11,600 nucleotides of DNA from assembly GCF_014287585.1 (NCBI RefSeq), contig NZ_JACOOJ010000066.1, positions 1-11,600 on the forward strand, given 5' to 3'. The DNA is from Parabacteroides hominis (GTDB lineage: Bacteria > Bacteroidota > Bacteroidia > Bacteroidales > Tannerellaceae). This document shows positions 6,104 through 11,600 of this stretch, piece by piece. Positions within the stretch are counted from its first letter, which is position 1. The number at the start of each line of letters is the position of its first letter. The notes under the pieces were generated by a model. That model ran no database searches and was not told the DNA's origin. It was given only the letters and a program-made list of their open reading frames with translations. The position numbers and the translations under genes are program-made.

Positions 6104-7012
6104 ATGAGACATTTAAATTTTGGAAAGCTGCTTTTCGTTGTCTTTTCCCTCTTGTTCGCCTGTACGGTTTCAGCGCGTAAACCGATTAAAACGTTACTGA
6201 TCACAGGACAAAACAATCATAACTGGCAGGTGAGCCACGTTGTGCTGAAGCAAATCCTGGAAAATTCCGGCCGTTTCGATGTGGACTTTGCCGTCTCTCC
6301 CGGACAGGGAAAGGATATGTCCGGCTTTGTGCTCGACTTCAGCCCTTACCAATTGGTGGTGCTGGACTATAACGGCGATTCGTGGCCGGAGGAGACGAAC
6401 CGCCGTTTCCTGGAATATGTGCAGAACGGCGGCGGCGTTGTCATCTACCATGCAGCCGACAATGCTTTCTCCAAATGGCCGGAGTTCAATAAGATCTGTG
6501 CCTTGGGCGGCTGGGAAGGACGTAATGAAAATTCCGGCCCGTATGTGTACTGGCAGGATGGCAAGCTGGTCAAGGACAGTTCGGCGGGTGTCGGCGGTTC
6601 GCACGGACGCCAGCACGAATATGTATTGAACGGGCGGGATAAAGTGCATCCTGTCGTGAAAGGCTTGCCCCTGAAATGGCGCCATGCCAAGGATGAACTT
6701 TACGACCGTATGCGGGGACCGGGCAATATCCGGGATATTTTCTACACCGCCTATTCGGATAAGGAAACCGGAGGTTCCGGCCGTGAAGAACCGCTGGTCT
6801 TTACGGTCGATTACGGGAATGCCCGCATCTTCCATACGATGCTTGGGCATGCAGGCGCTACGCCGGAAGATAATATCGCGATGCAGTGTACAGGCTTCCA
6901 GGTGCTTTTGCTTCGCGGCGCCGAATGGGCGGCAACCGGAAAAGTGACCCAGAAAGTCCCGAAAGATTTCCCGACGGAGACGACTTGTTCTTATCGGAGA
7001 GATTATAAGTGA
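6104..7012 (+). CDS. Secreted ThuA-domain protein
   Basis: A 302-residue exported protein of the ThuA-like, glutamine-amidotransferase-type fold (PF06283). Family members are linked to disaccharide and keto-sugar metabolism, but the reaction here cannot be given. Residues 1-24 are a signal peptide ending in VSA-R. The ThuA domain covers about 28-280: LLITGQNNHNW near 31-41, the VVLDYNGDSW strand-turn near 85-94, GGGVVIYHAADNAF near 109-122, and the late FHTMLGH motif. The typical nucleophile cysteine of class I amidotransferases is replaced by the DYNG region, as usual for ThuA relatives. The gene stands alone between a divergent promoter and a hairpin at 7015-7042. No sugar-utilisation genes (SusCD, glycosidases, GFO/IDH oxidoreductases) lie next to it here, so a substrate cannot be inferred. 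Confidence 0.85.
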   Translation: MRHLNFGKLLFVVFSLLFACTVSARKPIKTLLITGQNNHNWQVSHVVLKQILENSGRFDVDFAVSPGQGKDMSGFVLDFSPYQLVVLDYNGDSWPEETNRRFLEYVQNGGGVVIYHAADNAFSKWPEFNKICALGGWEGRNENSGPYVYWQDGKLVKDSSAGVGGSHGRQHEYVLNGRDKVHPVVKGLPLKWRHAKDELYDRMRGPGNIRDIFYTAYSDKETGGSGREEPLVFTVDYGNARIFHTMLGHAGATPEDNIAMQCTGFQVLLLRGAEWAATGKVTQKVPKDFPTETTCSYRRDYK

Positions 7013-7014
7013 TT

Positions 7015-7042
7015 GTTACTTTTGGCTTGACCCAAAAGTAAC
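7015..7042. terminator. Bidirectional hairpin between thuA-like gene and cysK
   Basis: An exact 11-bp inverted repeat, GTTACTTTTGG at 7015-7025 and CCAAAAGTAAC at 7032-7042, encloses a 6-base loop. It begins 3 bases after the ThuA stop and ends 8 bases before the cysK stop on the other strand. The position between convergent genes makes a shared terminator the natural reading. No long T-run follows on either side, so efficiency is uncertain. Confidence 0.7.
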
Positions 7043-7050
7043 AGATAAGT

Positions 7051-7998
7051 TTATAAAGGATATTCCTCGAACGCGTACAACACCGTAGACAAATATCTCT
7101 CGCCCGTATCCGGCAATAGTGCCACGATCGTTTTCCCTTCGTTCTCCGGGAGCTTGGCCAGTTGCAGGGCGGCATATACGGCTGCACCGGAAGAGATGCC
7201 GACTAAGAGGCCTTCCTTTTGCGCCAGTTCGCGTGATGTGCGGATGGCGTCGTCTCCTTCTACCTGGATGATTTCATCAACCACCGAGGCGTCGTAGGTT
7301 TTAGGGATAAAGCCTGCACCGATCCCCTGTATCTTGTGCGGTCCGGGCTTGCCGCCTGAGAGCACTGCCGAGCCGGCCGGTTCCACGGCTACGATCTTGA
7401 CATCCGGGTTGTGCGCTTTCAGTCCTTTGCCAACGCCGCTGATAGTTCCGCCCGTTCCGACTCCTGCGACGAAGATGTCGACTTTCCCGTCCGTATCGCG
7501 CCAGATTTCCTGTGCGGTCGTTTTAGCATGCCGGGCGGGGTTTGCCGGGTTTTCGAACTGTTGCAGGATGATGGAGCCGGGTGTTTCGTCGCGCAGTGCT
7601 TCCGCTTTGGCGATAGCGCCTTTCATCCCTTCCGCTCCGGGAGTGAGGACCAGGTTGGCTCCTAATGCTTTCAACAGGTTACGACGTTCGAGGCTCATGG
7701 TTTCGGGCATTGTCAGTACCAATTTATAACCTTTGGCAGCCGAGACGAAAGCCAGTCCCACGCCAGTGTTTCCGCTGGTCGGCTCTATAATGGTTGCTCC
7801 CGGTTTCAGCAAGCCCTTTTCTTCCGCGTCTTCAATCATTGCCAATGCGATGCGGTCTTTTACGCTGCCTGCCGGGTTGAAGTATTCCAGCTTTCCGATT
7901 ACTTTTGCTTTCAGTCCTTTACTTGCGTTGAAGTTTGAGAACTCCAACAACGGTGTATTGCCTACGAGGTCAGTCAGTTTTTTTGCTATGTGTGCCAT
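7051..7998 (-). CDS. cysK: Cysteine synthase A (O-acetylserine sulfhydrylase)
   Basis: A cytoplasmic PLP enzyme that makes L-cysteine from O-acetylserine and sulfide, the last step of assimilatory cysteine synthesis. The 315-residue length is normal for the family. The PLP lysine is K47 in NPAGSVKDR, the substrate loop is PTSGNTG at 73-79, the phosphate-binding GTGGTISG lies at 181-188, and the serine contacting the PLP ring nitrogen is in SSGAA at 269-273. The C-terminus ends at EEYPL, with no extra regulatory domain, so cystathionine beta-synthase is unlikely. The ATG follows the isochorismate synthase stop by only 19 bp, suggesting co-transcription with the menaquinone genes, an unusual partner. 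A 7-base repeat fills that gap and reaches within 5 bases of the ATG. Confidence 0.96.
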   Translation of the reverse strand: MAHIAKKLTDLVGNTPLLEFSNFNASKGLKAKVIGKLEYFNPAGSVKDRIALAMIEDAEEKGLLKPGATIIEPTSGNTGVGLAFVSAAKGYKLVLTMPETMSLERRNLLKALGANLVLTPGAEGMKGAIAKAEALRDETPGSIILQQFENPANPARHAKTTAQEIWRDTDGKVDIFVAGVGTGGTISGVGKGLKAHNPDVKIVAVEPAGSAVLSGGKPGPHKIQGIGAGFIPKTYDASVVDEIIQVEGDDAIRTSRELAQKEGLLVGISSGAAVYAALQLAKLPENEGKTIVALLPDTGERYLSTVLYAFEEYPL

Positions 7999-8002
7999 GT
8001 AA

Positions 8003-8023
8003 ATTAAAAATTAAAAATTAAAA
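8003..8023 (-). repeat. Heptanucleotide tandem repeat TTTTAAT x3 in the cysK leader
   Basis: ATTAAAA on the plus strand is repeated three times (8003-8009, 8010-8016, 8017-8023). The third unit contains the stop codon of isochorismate synthase, and the first ends four bases ahead of the cysK ATG. It occupies the ribosome-entry region of cysK. Period seven puts TAA in all three frames. Unit-number changes would alter A/U-rich leader length. Confidence 0.8.
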
Positions 8024-9145
8024 ATCAAGAATGAGATGCATCATTGTTTGCATTTTTGCTTCCGTCTCCAGCCATTCGCTTTCTGTTTCCGAAGAGGCGA
8101 GAATGCCTCCGCCTGCATACAAAACAAACGCGTCGGCAAGGATGTTCATGCAGCGCAAGTTTACATACAGGTCGCTCTTCTCTTCGGGAGCCAGCCAGCC
8201 GATAAAACCTGAATAATAGCTCCGGTCGTAGCCTTCGTTCTCCCGGATAAAACGATACGTCTCCTCTTTGGGCAGTCCGCAGACCGCAGGTGTGGGATGG
8301 AGCCGTTCCAGCAGGTCGCCGAGTTTTTTATTATCGGGCAGGGGAAAGCTGAAATCGCTTTTCAGATGCGACAGTTCGCCGGCGCGTACCGGGGCCGGCG
8401 CGGTTTCTGTCGGTTTGATGCCTAATGCTTGCAGCTGCTTGCGGATGTAAAAGGCCACATATTCCTGTTCTTCCCTGTTTTTGTCGTCCCATTCTGTCGG
8501 CAGTTCCCCGTTTTGAAGCGGTTGCGTGCCGGCAAGGGCGACCGTATGCCATTCCCCTTTCTCGCCGGAGAGGATGATTTCGGGCGTACAGCCCAGCCAC
8601 GTGCCTGTCGCAGGCGTATGGCAGAGATAAACATACGAATATTTGTACCGCCTGATTGCCTTATGGAAAGCGGCGGCAGGGGAGAAGTCCGCTTTGCCTG
8701 CCGGAATCGTTTGGCTGCGTGACAGCACGAGTTTCTCGAACTGCTTTCGGCGCAGCGGTTCGATGAAGGAATTGAAACGGCGGTTGTAATCTTCCTTCAG
8801 GTTCCCTTTACATGGAACTTTTGTTTCCCTTGCATGAAACTTTTGTTCCATAAGCGTGAAACTTTTGTTCCCTGAGCATGGAACGTCTTCCCCCTTGTCG
8901 AGCGGGAGTTCACGGATGTCCGGCCGGATCAGCACGATCGGGTGTTGTTCGCTTACATGAAAGGGAGCAATGACGAAACCGCTCTGTCCGTCCAGTTCTT
9001 CAATGTTATAGAGAAGACGTGCAAAACCGGAGGTCTGCATGGCGAAACGGGGCGATTCTCCCGGTATCCGCCAGAGTGCAAAACTCCGGTTTTGTCTGAT
9101 TAATGCATCGATTACCTCACAAGCCCTTAATTCGTCTGGTGTCAT
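8018..9145 (-). CDS. menF: Isochorismate synthase (chorismate-binding enzyme, MenF/EntC type)
   Basis: Converts chorismate to isochorismate, the entry step to menaquinone, in the cytoplasm. The product is 375 residues from the ATG at 9145, which overlaps the upstream stop as ATGA. An open reading further up to 9223 lies inside the upstream gene and is rejected. The chorismate-binding domain fills the C-terminal two thirds: FEKLVLSR near 136-143, LHPTPAVCGLPK, then RSYYSGFIGW, VNLRCM and the final YAGGGI and SETESEWLETEAKM motifs. The linker between the N-terminal part and this domain (residues 83-112 or so) is encoded by four 22-base repeats and is Lys/Thr/Cys-rich and divergent. The pair with the HAD-hotdog gene supports menaquinone over siderophore synthesis, as no other siderophore genes are present. 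Confidence 0.9.
   Translation of the reverse strand: MTPDELRACEVIDALIRQNRSFALWRIPGESPRFAMQTSGFARLLYNIEELDGQSGFVIAPFHVSEQHPIVLIRPDIRELPLDKGEDVPCSGNKSFTLMEQKFHARETKVPCKGNLKEDYNRRFNSFIEPLRRKQFEKLVLSRSQTIPAGKADFSPAAAFHKAIRRYKYSYVYLCHTPATGTWLGCTPEIILSGEKGEWHTVALAGTQPLQNGELPTEWDDKNREEQEYVAFYIRKQLQALGIKPTETAPAPVRAGELSHLKSDFSFPLPDNKKLGDLLERLHPTPAVCGLPKEETYRFIRENEGYDRSYYSGFIGWLAPEEKSDLYVNLRCMNILADAFVLYAGGGILASSETESEWLETEAKMQTMMHLILDF
8810..8897 (-). repeat. Four 22-bp hairpin-forming direct repeats inside menF
   Basis: Units lie head to tail at 8810-8831, 8832-8853, 8854-8875 and 8876-8897; the first three are close copies and the fourth is degenerate. On the coding strand the core is GGAACAAAAGTTTCA, in which GGAAC and GTTTC can pair in the mRNA (one G-U pair) around an AAAA loop. 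Twenty-two is not a multiple of three, so each copy is read in a different frame; three copies (66 bases) preserve frame. The array encodes about residues 83-112, in the linker ahead of the chorismate-binding domain. There are no unique spacers, so it is not CRISPR. Confidence 0.9.
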
Positions 9146-10374
9146 TTCTTTTTTAATATACTGTTGACTACACGGATGGAAGATACCAATTTGTCTGTGG
9201 ATGTGAATACATCGACGTTCCAAACGTGTGAAGAGCGTCCTTTGTGAATAATGGTTCCAACGGCGCGAACGGTATCGCCCTCGTGGGCGGATGACATGTG
9301 GTTGCCGCTGACCTGCATACCGACCACGATTTCGTCCGGCTTGGCGAGGATCATCGATCCCAATCCCGCAACCGTTTCTGCCAGTGCGAGGGTCGCTCCG
9401 CCGTGCAGGATGCCGAACGGCTGGCGGGTACGTTCGTCTACCGGCATGGTCGCTTCCACACGATCTTCGGATGCGTAGGTGTACTGGATGCCGAGGTTAC
9501 CCATCAGAGCGTGTCTGGCACGCATATTCAACTGGTCGAGCGGTACTTCCGTCGGACGTATTTCGGCCAGGATTGCCCGTTCGACGGCAAAAGCAACCCC
9601 TTCTTCTTCGTTGGTGAGTGTCGTTTTGTCCACACAAGCCTTTACCGAATCGTCTGCGTTTCCCATTGCAATGCCGACGCCGGCCAACTGCAACATAGTC
9701 ACGTCGCAGACTCCGTCACCGATTGCAATCACCTCTTCCGGCAGTACGGACAGTTTGGTCATCAGCACGCCCAATGTGTTTCCCTTGTTGATGAACTGGG
9801 GAACGACTTCTAAGAAATAAGGTTCCGAGCGGAATGCATCCAGCACACCGTCGAGGCGTTTCTTCCAATGATTTTCCAAGCCGACCAACGATTCCTCGTC
9901 GTCACTCGCCAACATACATTTGCAAGGTGGGAAATCGACAGCTTCGGCAAAGTTGTCGACGCCGATCACCTGCATGTTATTCAGGTTGGCTTCCTGGATG
10001 ACATACTTGTTATCCGGTTTGTCCGTCAGAATAAAATCTTTGTGATAGGTGAAGATGGCAAAGTCGTTTTTCTTCGCTTTCTTCTCAAAATAGGGAATCC
10101 ATTCCGGATCGATACGTTTCTCGAATAATAGCTCGCCGGTCTGCACGTTGATGATCTGACCGCCGTTGTAAGAAAGAATGTAACCTCCGTAATGATTCAG
10201 TTCCAGCTTTTCAGCGATGGGCATGACTCCATTAGTCGGTCTTCCTGATGCCAATACAATATGTACTCCCATTTGCTGTACCTTCAGAAGGGCAGCCTGG
10301 GTACGGGGACTGATCTCTTTTTTGTTGTTGAGCAGCGTCCCGTCTACGTCGAGAACTAATAATTTATACTTCAT
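9142..10374 (-). CDS. Cof-type HAD phosphatase fused to a hotdog thioesterase
   Basis: A 410-residue cytoplasmic fusion. Residues 1-270 are a HAD-IIB (Cof-like) hydrolase: DVDGT with catalytic D9 and D11, LASGRP with S43, K197 in FINKGN, and GDGVCD at 219-224, where the usual Asn of GDGxND is Cys. Residues 285-410 are a PaaI-type hotdog thioesterase with HGGA at 324-327 and the probable catalytic glutamate E333 in LAETVAG. Such a hotdog domain could cleave 1,4-dihydroxy-2-naphthoyl-CoA, a menaquinone step otherwise lacking a named gene here; the ATGA overlap with isochorismate synthase supports this. The HAD substrate is unknown, perhaps a sugar phosphate or cofactor such as PLP or FMN. A TATATTTG -7 box lies at 10403-10410. 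Confidence 0.9.
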   Translation of the reverse strand: MKYKLLVLDVDGTLLNNKKEISPRTQAALLKVQQMGVHIVLASGRPTNGVMPIAEKLELNHYGGYILSYNGGQIINVQTGELLFEKRIDPEWIPYFEKKAKKNDFAIFTYHKDFILTDKPDNKYVIQEANLNNMQVIGVDNFAEAVDFPPCKCMLASDDEESLVGLENHWKKRLDGVLDAFRSEPYFLEVVPQFINKGNTLGVLMTKLSVLPEEVIAIGDGVCDVTMLQLAGVGIAMGNADDSVKACVDKTTLTNEEEGVAFAVERAILAEIRPTEVPLDQLNMRARHALMGNLGIQYTYASEDRVEATMPVDERTRQPFGILHGGATLALAETVAGLGSMILAKPDEIVVGMQVSGNHMSSAHEGDTVRAVGTIIHKGRSSHVWNVDVFTSTDKLVSSIRVVNSILKKK

Positions 10375-10402
10375 GGCCTCTCTGTATTTTTTGTTAATGA
10401 TA

Positions 10403-10410
10403 CAAATATA
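10403..10410 (-). promoter_or_regulatory. -7 box for the HAD-hotdog / menF operon
   Basis: TATATTTG on the minus strand matches TAnnTTTG and lies 28 bp ahead of the ATG at 10374. It is the only promoter-like element seen upstream of the HAD-hotdog, menF and cysK run. Confidence 0.55.
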
Positions 10411-10422
10411 CGGAATTTTCAG

Positions 10423-10430
10423 TACATTTG
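10423..10430 (+). promoter_or_regulatory. -7 box for the DUF6624 gene
   Basis: TACATTTG matches TAnnTTTG, 33 bp ahead of the ATG at 10464. It overlaps the TTG codon at 10428 that would otherwise open a longer reading frame, which argues for the ATG start. It is 12 bp from the opposing box at 10403-10410. Confidence 0.55.
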
Positions 10431-10463
10431 CTAAATGTCTTTTCTTATCAAATTCTTATTAGT

Positions 10464-11108
10464 ATGAAAAGTCGGATTTTATTAGCGTTGTTGTTGAATG
10501 TGTCGTGTTGTTGCATGGCACAGGAAAGTTTGTCTGTGGATTCAATGTTATGTGCCATCCGTGACAAAGACCAATCGATAAGACAAAAGATCATGCCTAT
10601 GCTTGCTTCTGGTAATCAAGATAGTATTATGGCTGTAGTAGTACAAATGAACATGATTGACAAAGAAAACCAGACATTTGTTTTTGGACTTTTGGATAAT
10701 CAGGGGTGGCCTGATGGTTTGTCGGATAAGGCGAATTCGGCTATTTTCTTGGTGATTGACCATGCTGAATTTGCTGCCCAAGAGAAATATTATCCGGTAG
10801 TGAAGGAAAAAGCTGAGCAGGGAATTATTGGTAAAGAAGATGCCGCTACTTTGCAAGATCGTATTTTGATGAAAAAAGGCGAAATGCAGGTTTACGGAAC
10901 ACAAACAACAAGGGTTGTGATAAACGGAGAAAATATTAATTACCTTTGGCCGGTTAAGAATCCGGATCAATTAGATAAACTCCGAAAAGAGGTAAATTTA
11001 CCTCCGATCGCTGAATACATTGCGGTTTTCGAGAAACAGGGAATAAAGCTCGTTTGGGATAAATCACTATCTGTAGATGACTTGAAAGCTAAGATGATAC
11101 AAAAATAA
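10464..11108 (+). CDS. DUF6624-like exported protein of unknown function
   Basis: A 214-residue protein whose C-terminal half resembles the DUF6624 family: LQDRILMKKGEMQVYGTQ at 130-147, the NYLWPVKNPDQLDKLR region near 159-174, then LPPIAEYIAVFE near 179-190. Its role is unknown. Residues 1-19 form a signal peptide, LLALLLNVSCCCMAQ; the cysteines do not make a good lipobox, so cleavage after MAQ by signal peptidase I is preferred. The mature N-terminal half is mostly helical by pattern. The ATG at 10464 is chosen over a TTG at 10428 because the latter lies in the -7 box. The gene is visibly richer in A+T than its neighbours and sits next to IS and pseudogene debris, which fits later acquisition. 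Confidence 0.75.
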   Translation: MKSRILLALLLNVSCCCMAQESLSVDSMLCAIRDKDQSIRQKIMPMLASGNQDSIMAVVVQMNMIDKENQTFVFGLLDNQGWPDGLSDKANSAIFLVIDHAEFAAQEKYYPVVKEKAEQGIIGKEDAATLQDRILMKKGEMQVYGTQTTRVVINGENINYLWPVKNPDQLDKLRKEVNLPPIAEYIAVFEKQGIKLVWDKSLSVDDLKAKMIQK

Positions 11109-11183
11109 TCTTTACGATTGCCGGGAACGTCAACCGTCCTGAAAATAATTTTGTCTGCTCAGCAAAAGTGCAAAAATCTCCTC

Positions 11184-11351
11184 TTATTTTTTCTTTACCA
11201 AGTCAAACCGTTGGAAGCTCCAAACGTTCTCGTCATAATCGTCCCGTTTGTAATGGCTGTCGCAGATGTAAAGGCCGTCTTTCAGGACGACAATCGAACG
11301 GTTCTGATAGCGGTAGTCCGGCAACAACGTCTCGCCGATGATGCGAATTGA
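11184..11351 (-). pseudogene. 3' remnant of a broken gene (C-terminal about 55 codons)
   Basis: On the minus strand an open frame from 11351 to a TAA at 11184-11186 reads IIGETLLPDYRYQNRSIVVL, then KDGLYICDSHYKRDDYDENV and WSFQRFDLVKKK. This is well-formed protein with codon use and G+C content like the chromosomal genes here. It has no start codon, and a TAA at 11352-11354 blocks it upstream, exactly where the composition turns A+T-rich. It therefore looks like the end of a larger protein cut at about 11345-11355. The KDGLYI and DENVWSFQRFDL pattern recalls the last blade of Bacteroidales beta-propeller lipoproteins of the DUF4221/BF3164 kind, a low-confidence comparison. Confidence 0.65.
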
Positions 11352-11504
11352 TTACAATATCCCCCTAAAAAAAGGCGATTTTGTATAGTTGCTTGATTTA
11401 CAATAGTCTGTAAAAATAGCAGTTTGTTAAAAAATATTACCCTTGCGTGTAAATTGAATTAAATGGGGTATAAATTCGGATGGGTCTTGTTCACATTTGC
11501 TGCC
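11352..11504. other. Non-coding segment, probable terminal part of the IS
   Basis: This A+T-rich stretch lies between the break in the remnant gene and the stop of the transposase fragment, and has no reading frame of interest. It most likely contains the terminal inverted repeat of the insertion sequence. CCCCCTAAAAAAAGG at 11364-11378 is close to the break and is a candidate for the outer end, but the partner end is outside the window, so the exact boundary cannot be set. Confidence 0.45.
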
Positions 11505-11600
11505 TTATACACAAATCATCATTCTTTTGAGAAGTTCTATGCTTGCTCGTCCATAACACATTCTTTTAATCATCTTTAATTTGTTGACAAATCCTTCGGT
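11505..11600 (-). mobile_element. ISL3-like transposase, C-terminal fragment, cut by window edge
   Basis: Reading leftwards from 11600 on the minus strand gives an uninterrupted 31-codon frame ending in TAA at 11505-11507: TEGFVNKLKMIKRMCYGRAS, then IELLKRMMICV. The pattern EGFVNKLKxIKR followed by YGRA and ELL is the end of the catalytic domain in ISL3-family DDE transposases, where the E of EGF is the last acidic catalytic residue. The bulk of the gene lies to the right of the window, so intactness is unknown. Its 3' end faces the broken gene at 11184-11351. Confidence 0.8.

Noticed and set aside
6014..6112. Upstream 33-codon extension of the barrel-like gene
   Set aside because: It crosses the -7 box at 6037-6044 and would bury the signal peptide; ATG at 6013 fits both.
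6194..6850. Minus-strand open frame of 218 codons opposite the ThuA gene
   Set aside because: The plus-strand ThuA product has a signal peptide and conserved motifs; the opposite frame has none.
8810..8897. CRISPR array
   Set aside because: Units are directly adjacent with no unique spacers, lie inside a coding sequence, and no cas gene is present.
9146..9223. Upstream 26-codon extension of isochorismate synthase
   Set aside because: It lies wholly inside the HAD-hotdog coding region and has no family resemblance; the ATGA overlap at 9142-9145 is the normal coupled start.
11118..11351. Plus-strand open frame of 77 codons
   Set aside because: Its right part is antisense to the remnant gene and it has no recognisable features.

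Overview
The window looks like a chromosomal segment of a Bacteroidales bacterium, most likely Parabacteroides or a close relative. The reasons are -7 boxes of the form TAnnTTTG ahead of several genes, few convincing Shine-Dalgarno sites, DUF2490 and DUF6624 proteins, a LytS/LytTR two-component pair of the Bacteroidetes type, and a HAD-hotdog fusion next to isochorismate synthase. The genus is inferred from protein style, not from a search.

Layout. Positions 1-839 hold no gene; they are a cluster of inverted and direct repeats. Five minus-strand genes then run from 6013 down to 840 in transcription order: an outer-membrane barrel-like protein (6013-5150), a ClC chloride transporter with a C-terminal TrkA_C-like domain (5082-3541), a LytS-type histidine kinase and a LytTR response regulator overlapping by ATGA (3438-1571), and a DUF2490 protein (1490-840). 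A divergent promoter region at about 6013-6104 separates them from a secreted ThuA-domain protein on the plus strand (6104-7012), which converges on cysK across a strong hairpin. Reading leftwards on the minus strand from 10374: a Cof-type HAD phosphatase fused to a hotdog thioesterase, isochorismate synthase (ATGA overlap) and cysK (19 bp gap). A second divergent promoter region leads to a plus-strand DUF6624 protein (10464-11108), which is visibly richer in A+T. The right edge holds the 3' remnant of a broken gene and the C-terminus of an ISL3-like transposase that runs out of the window.

How the genes fit together. The HAD-hotdog and isochorismate synthase pair fits menaquinone synthesis (isochorismate formation, and possibly DHNA-CoA thioester cleavage), but menD does not follow; cysK occupies that position. 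The kinase and regulator form one signalling unit whose upstream region carries two phased 21-bp direct repeats, placed like activator sites. No wholly new defence or mobile system is visible. The most interesting signals are small: a 22-bp hairpin-forming repeat array inside the isochorismate synthase reading frame, the phased repeats at the kinase promoter, heptanucleotide tandem repeats in two gene junctions, and an apparent IS insertion into a gene at the right edge.
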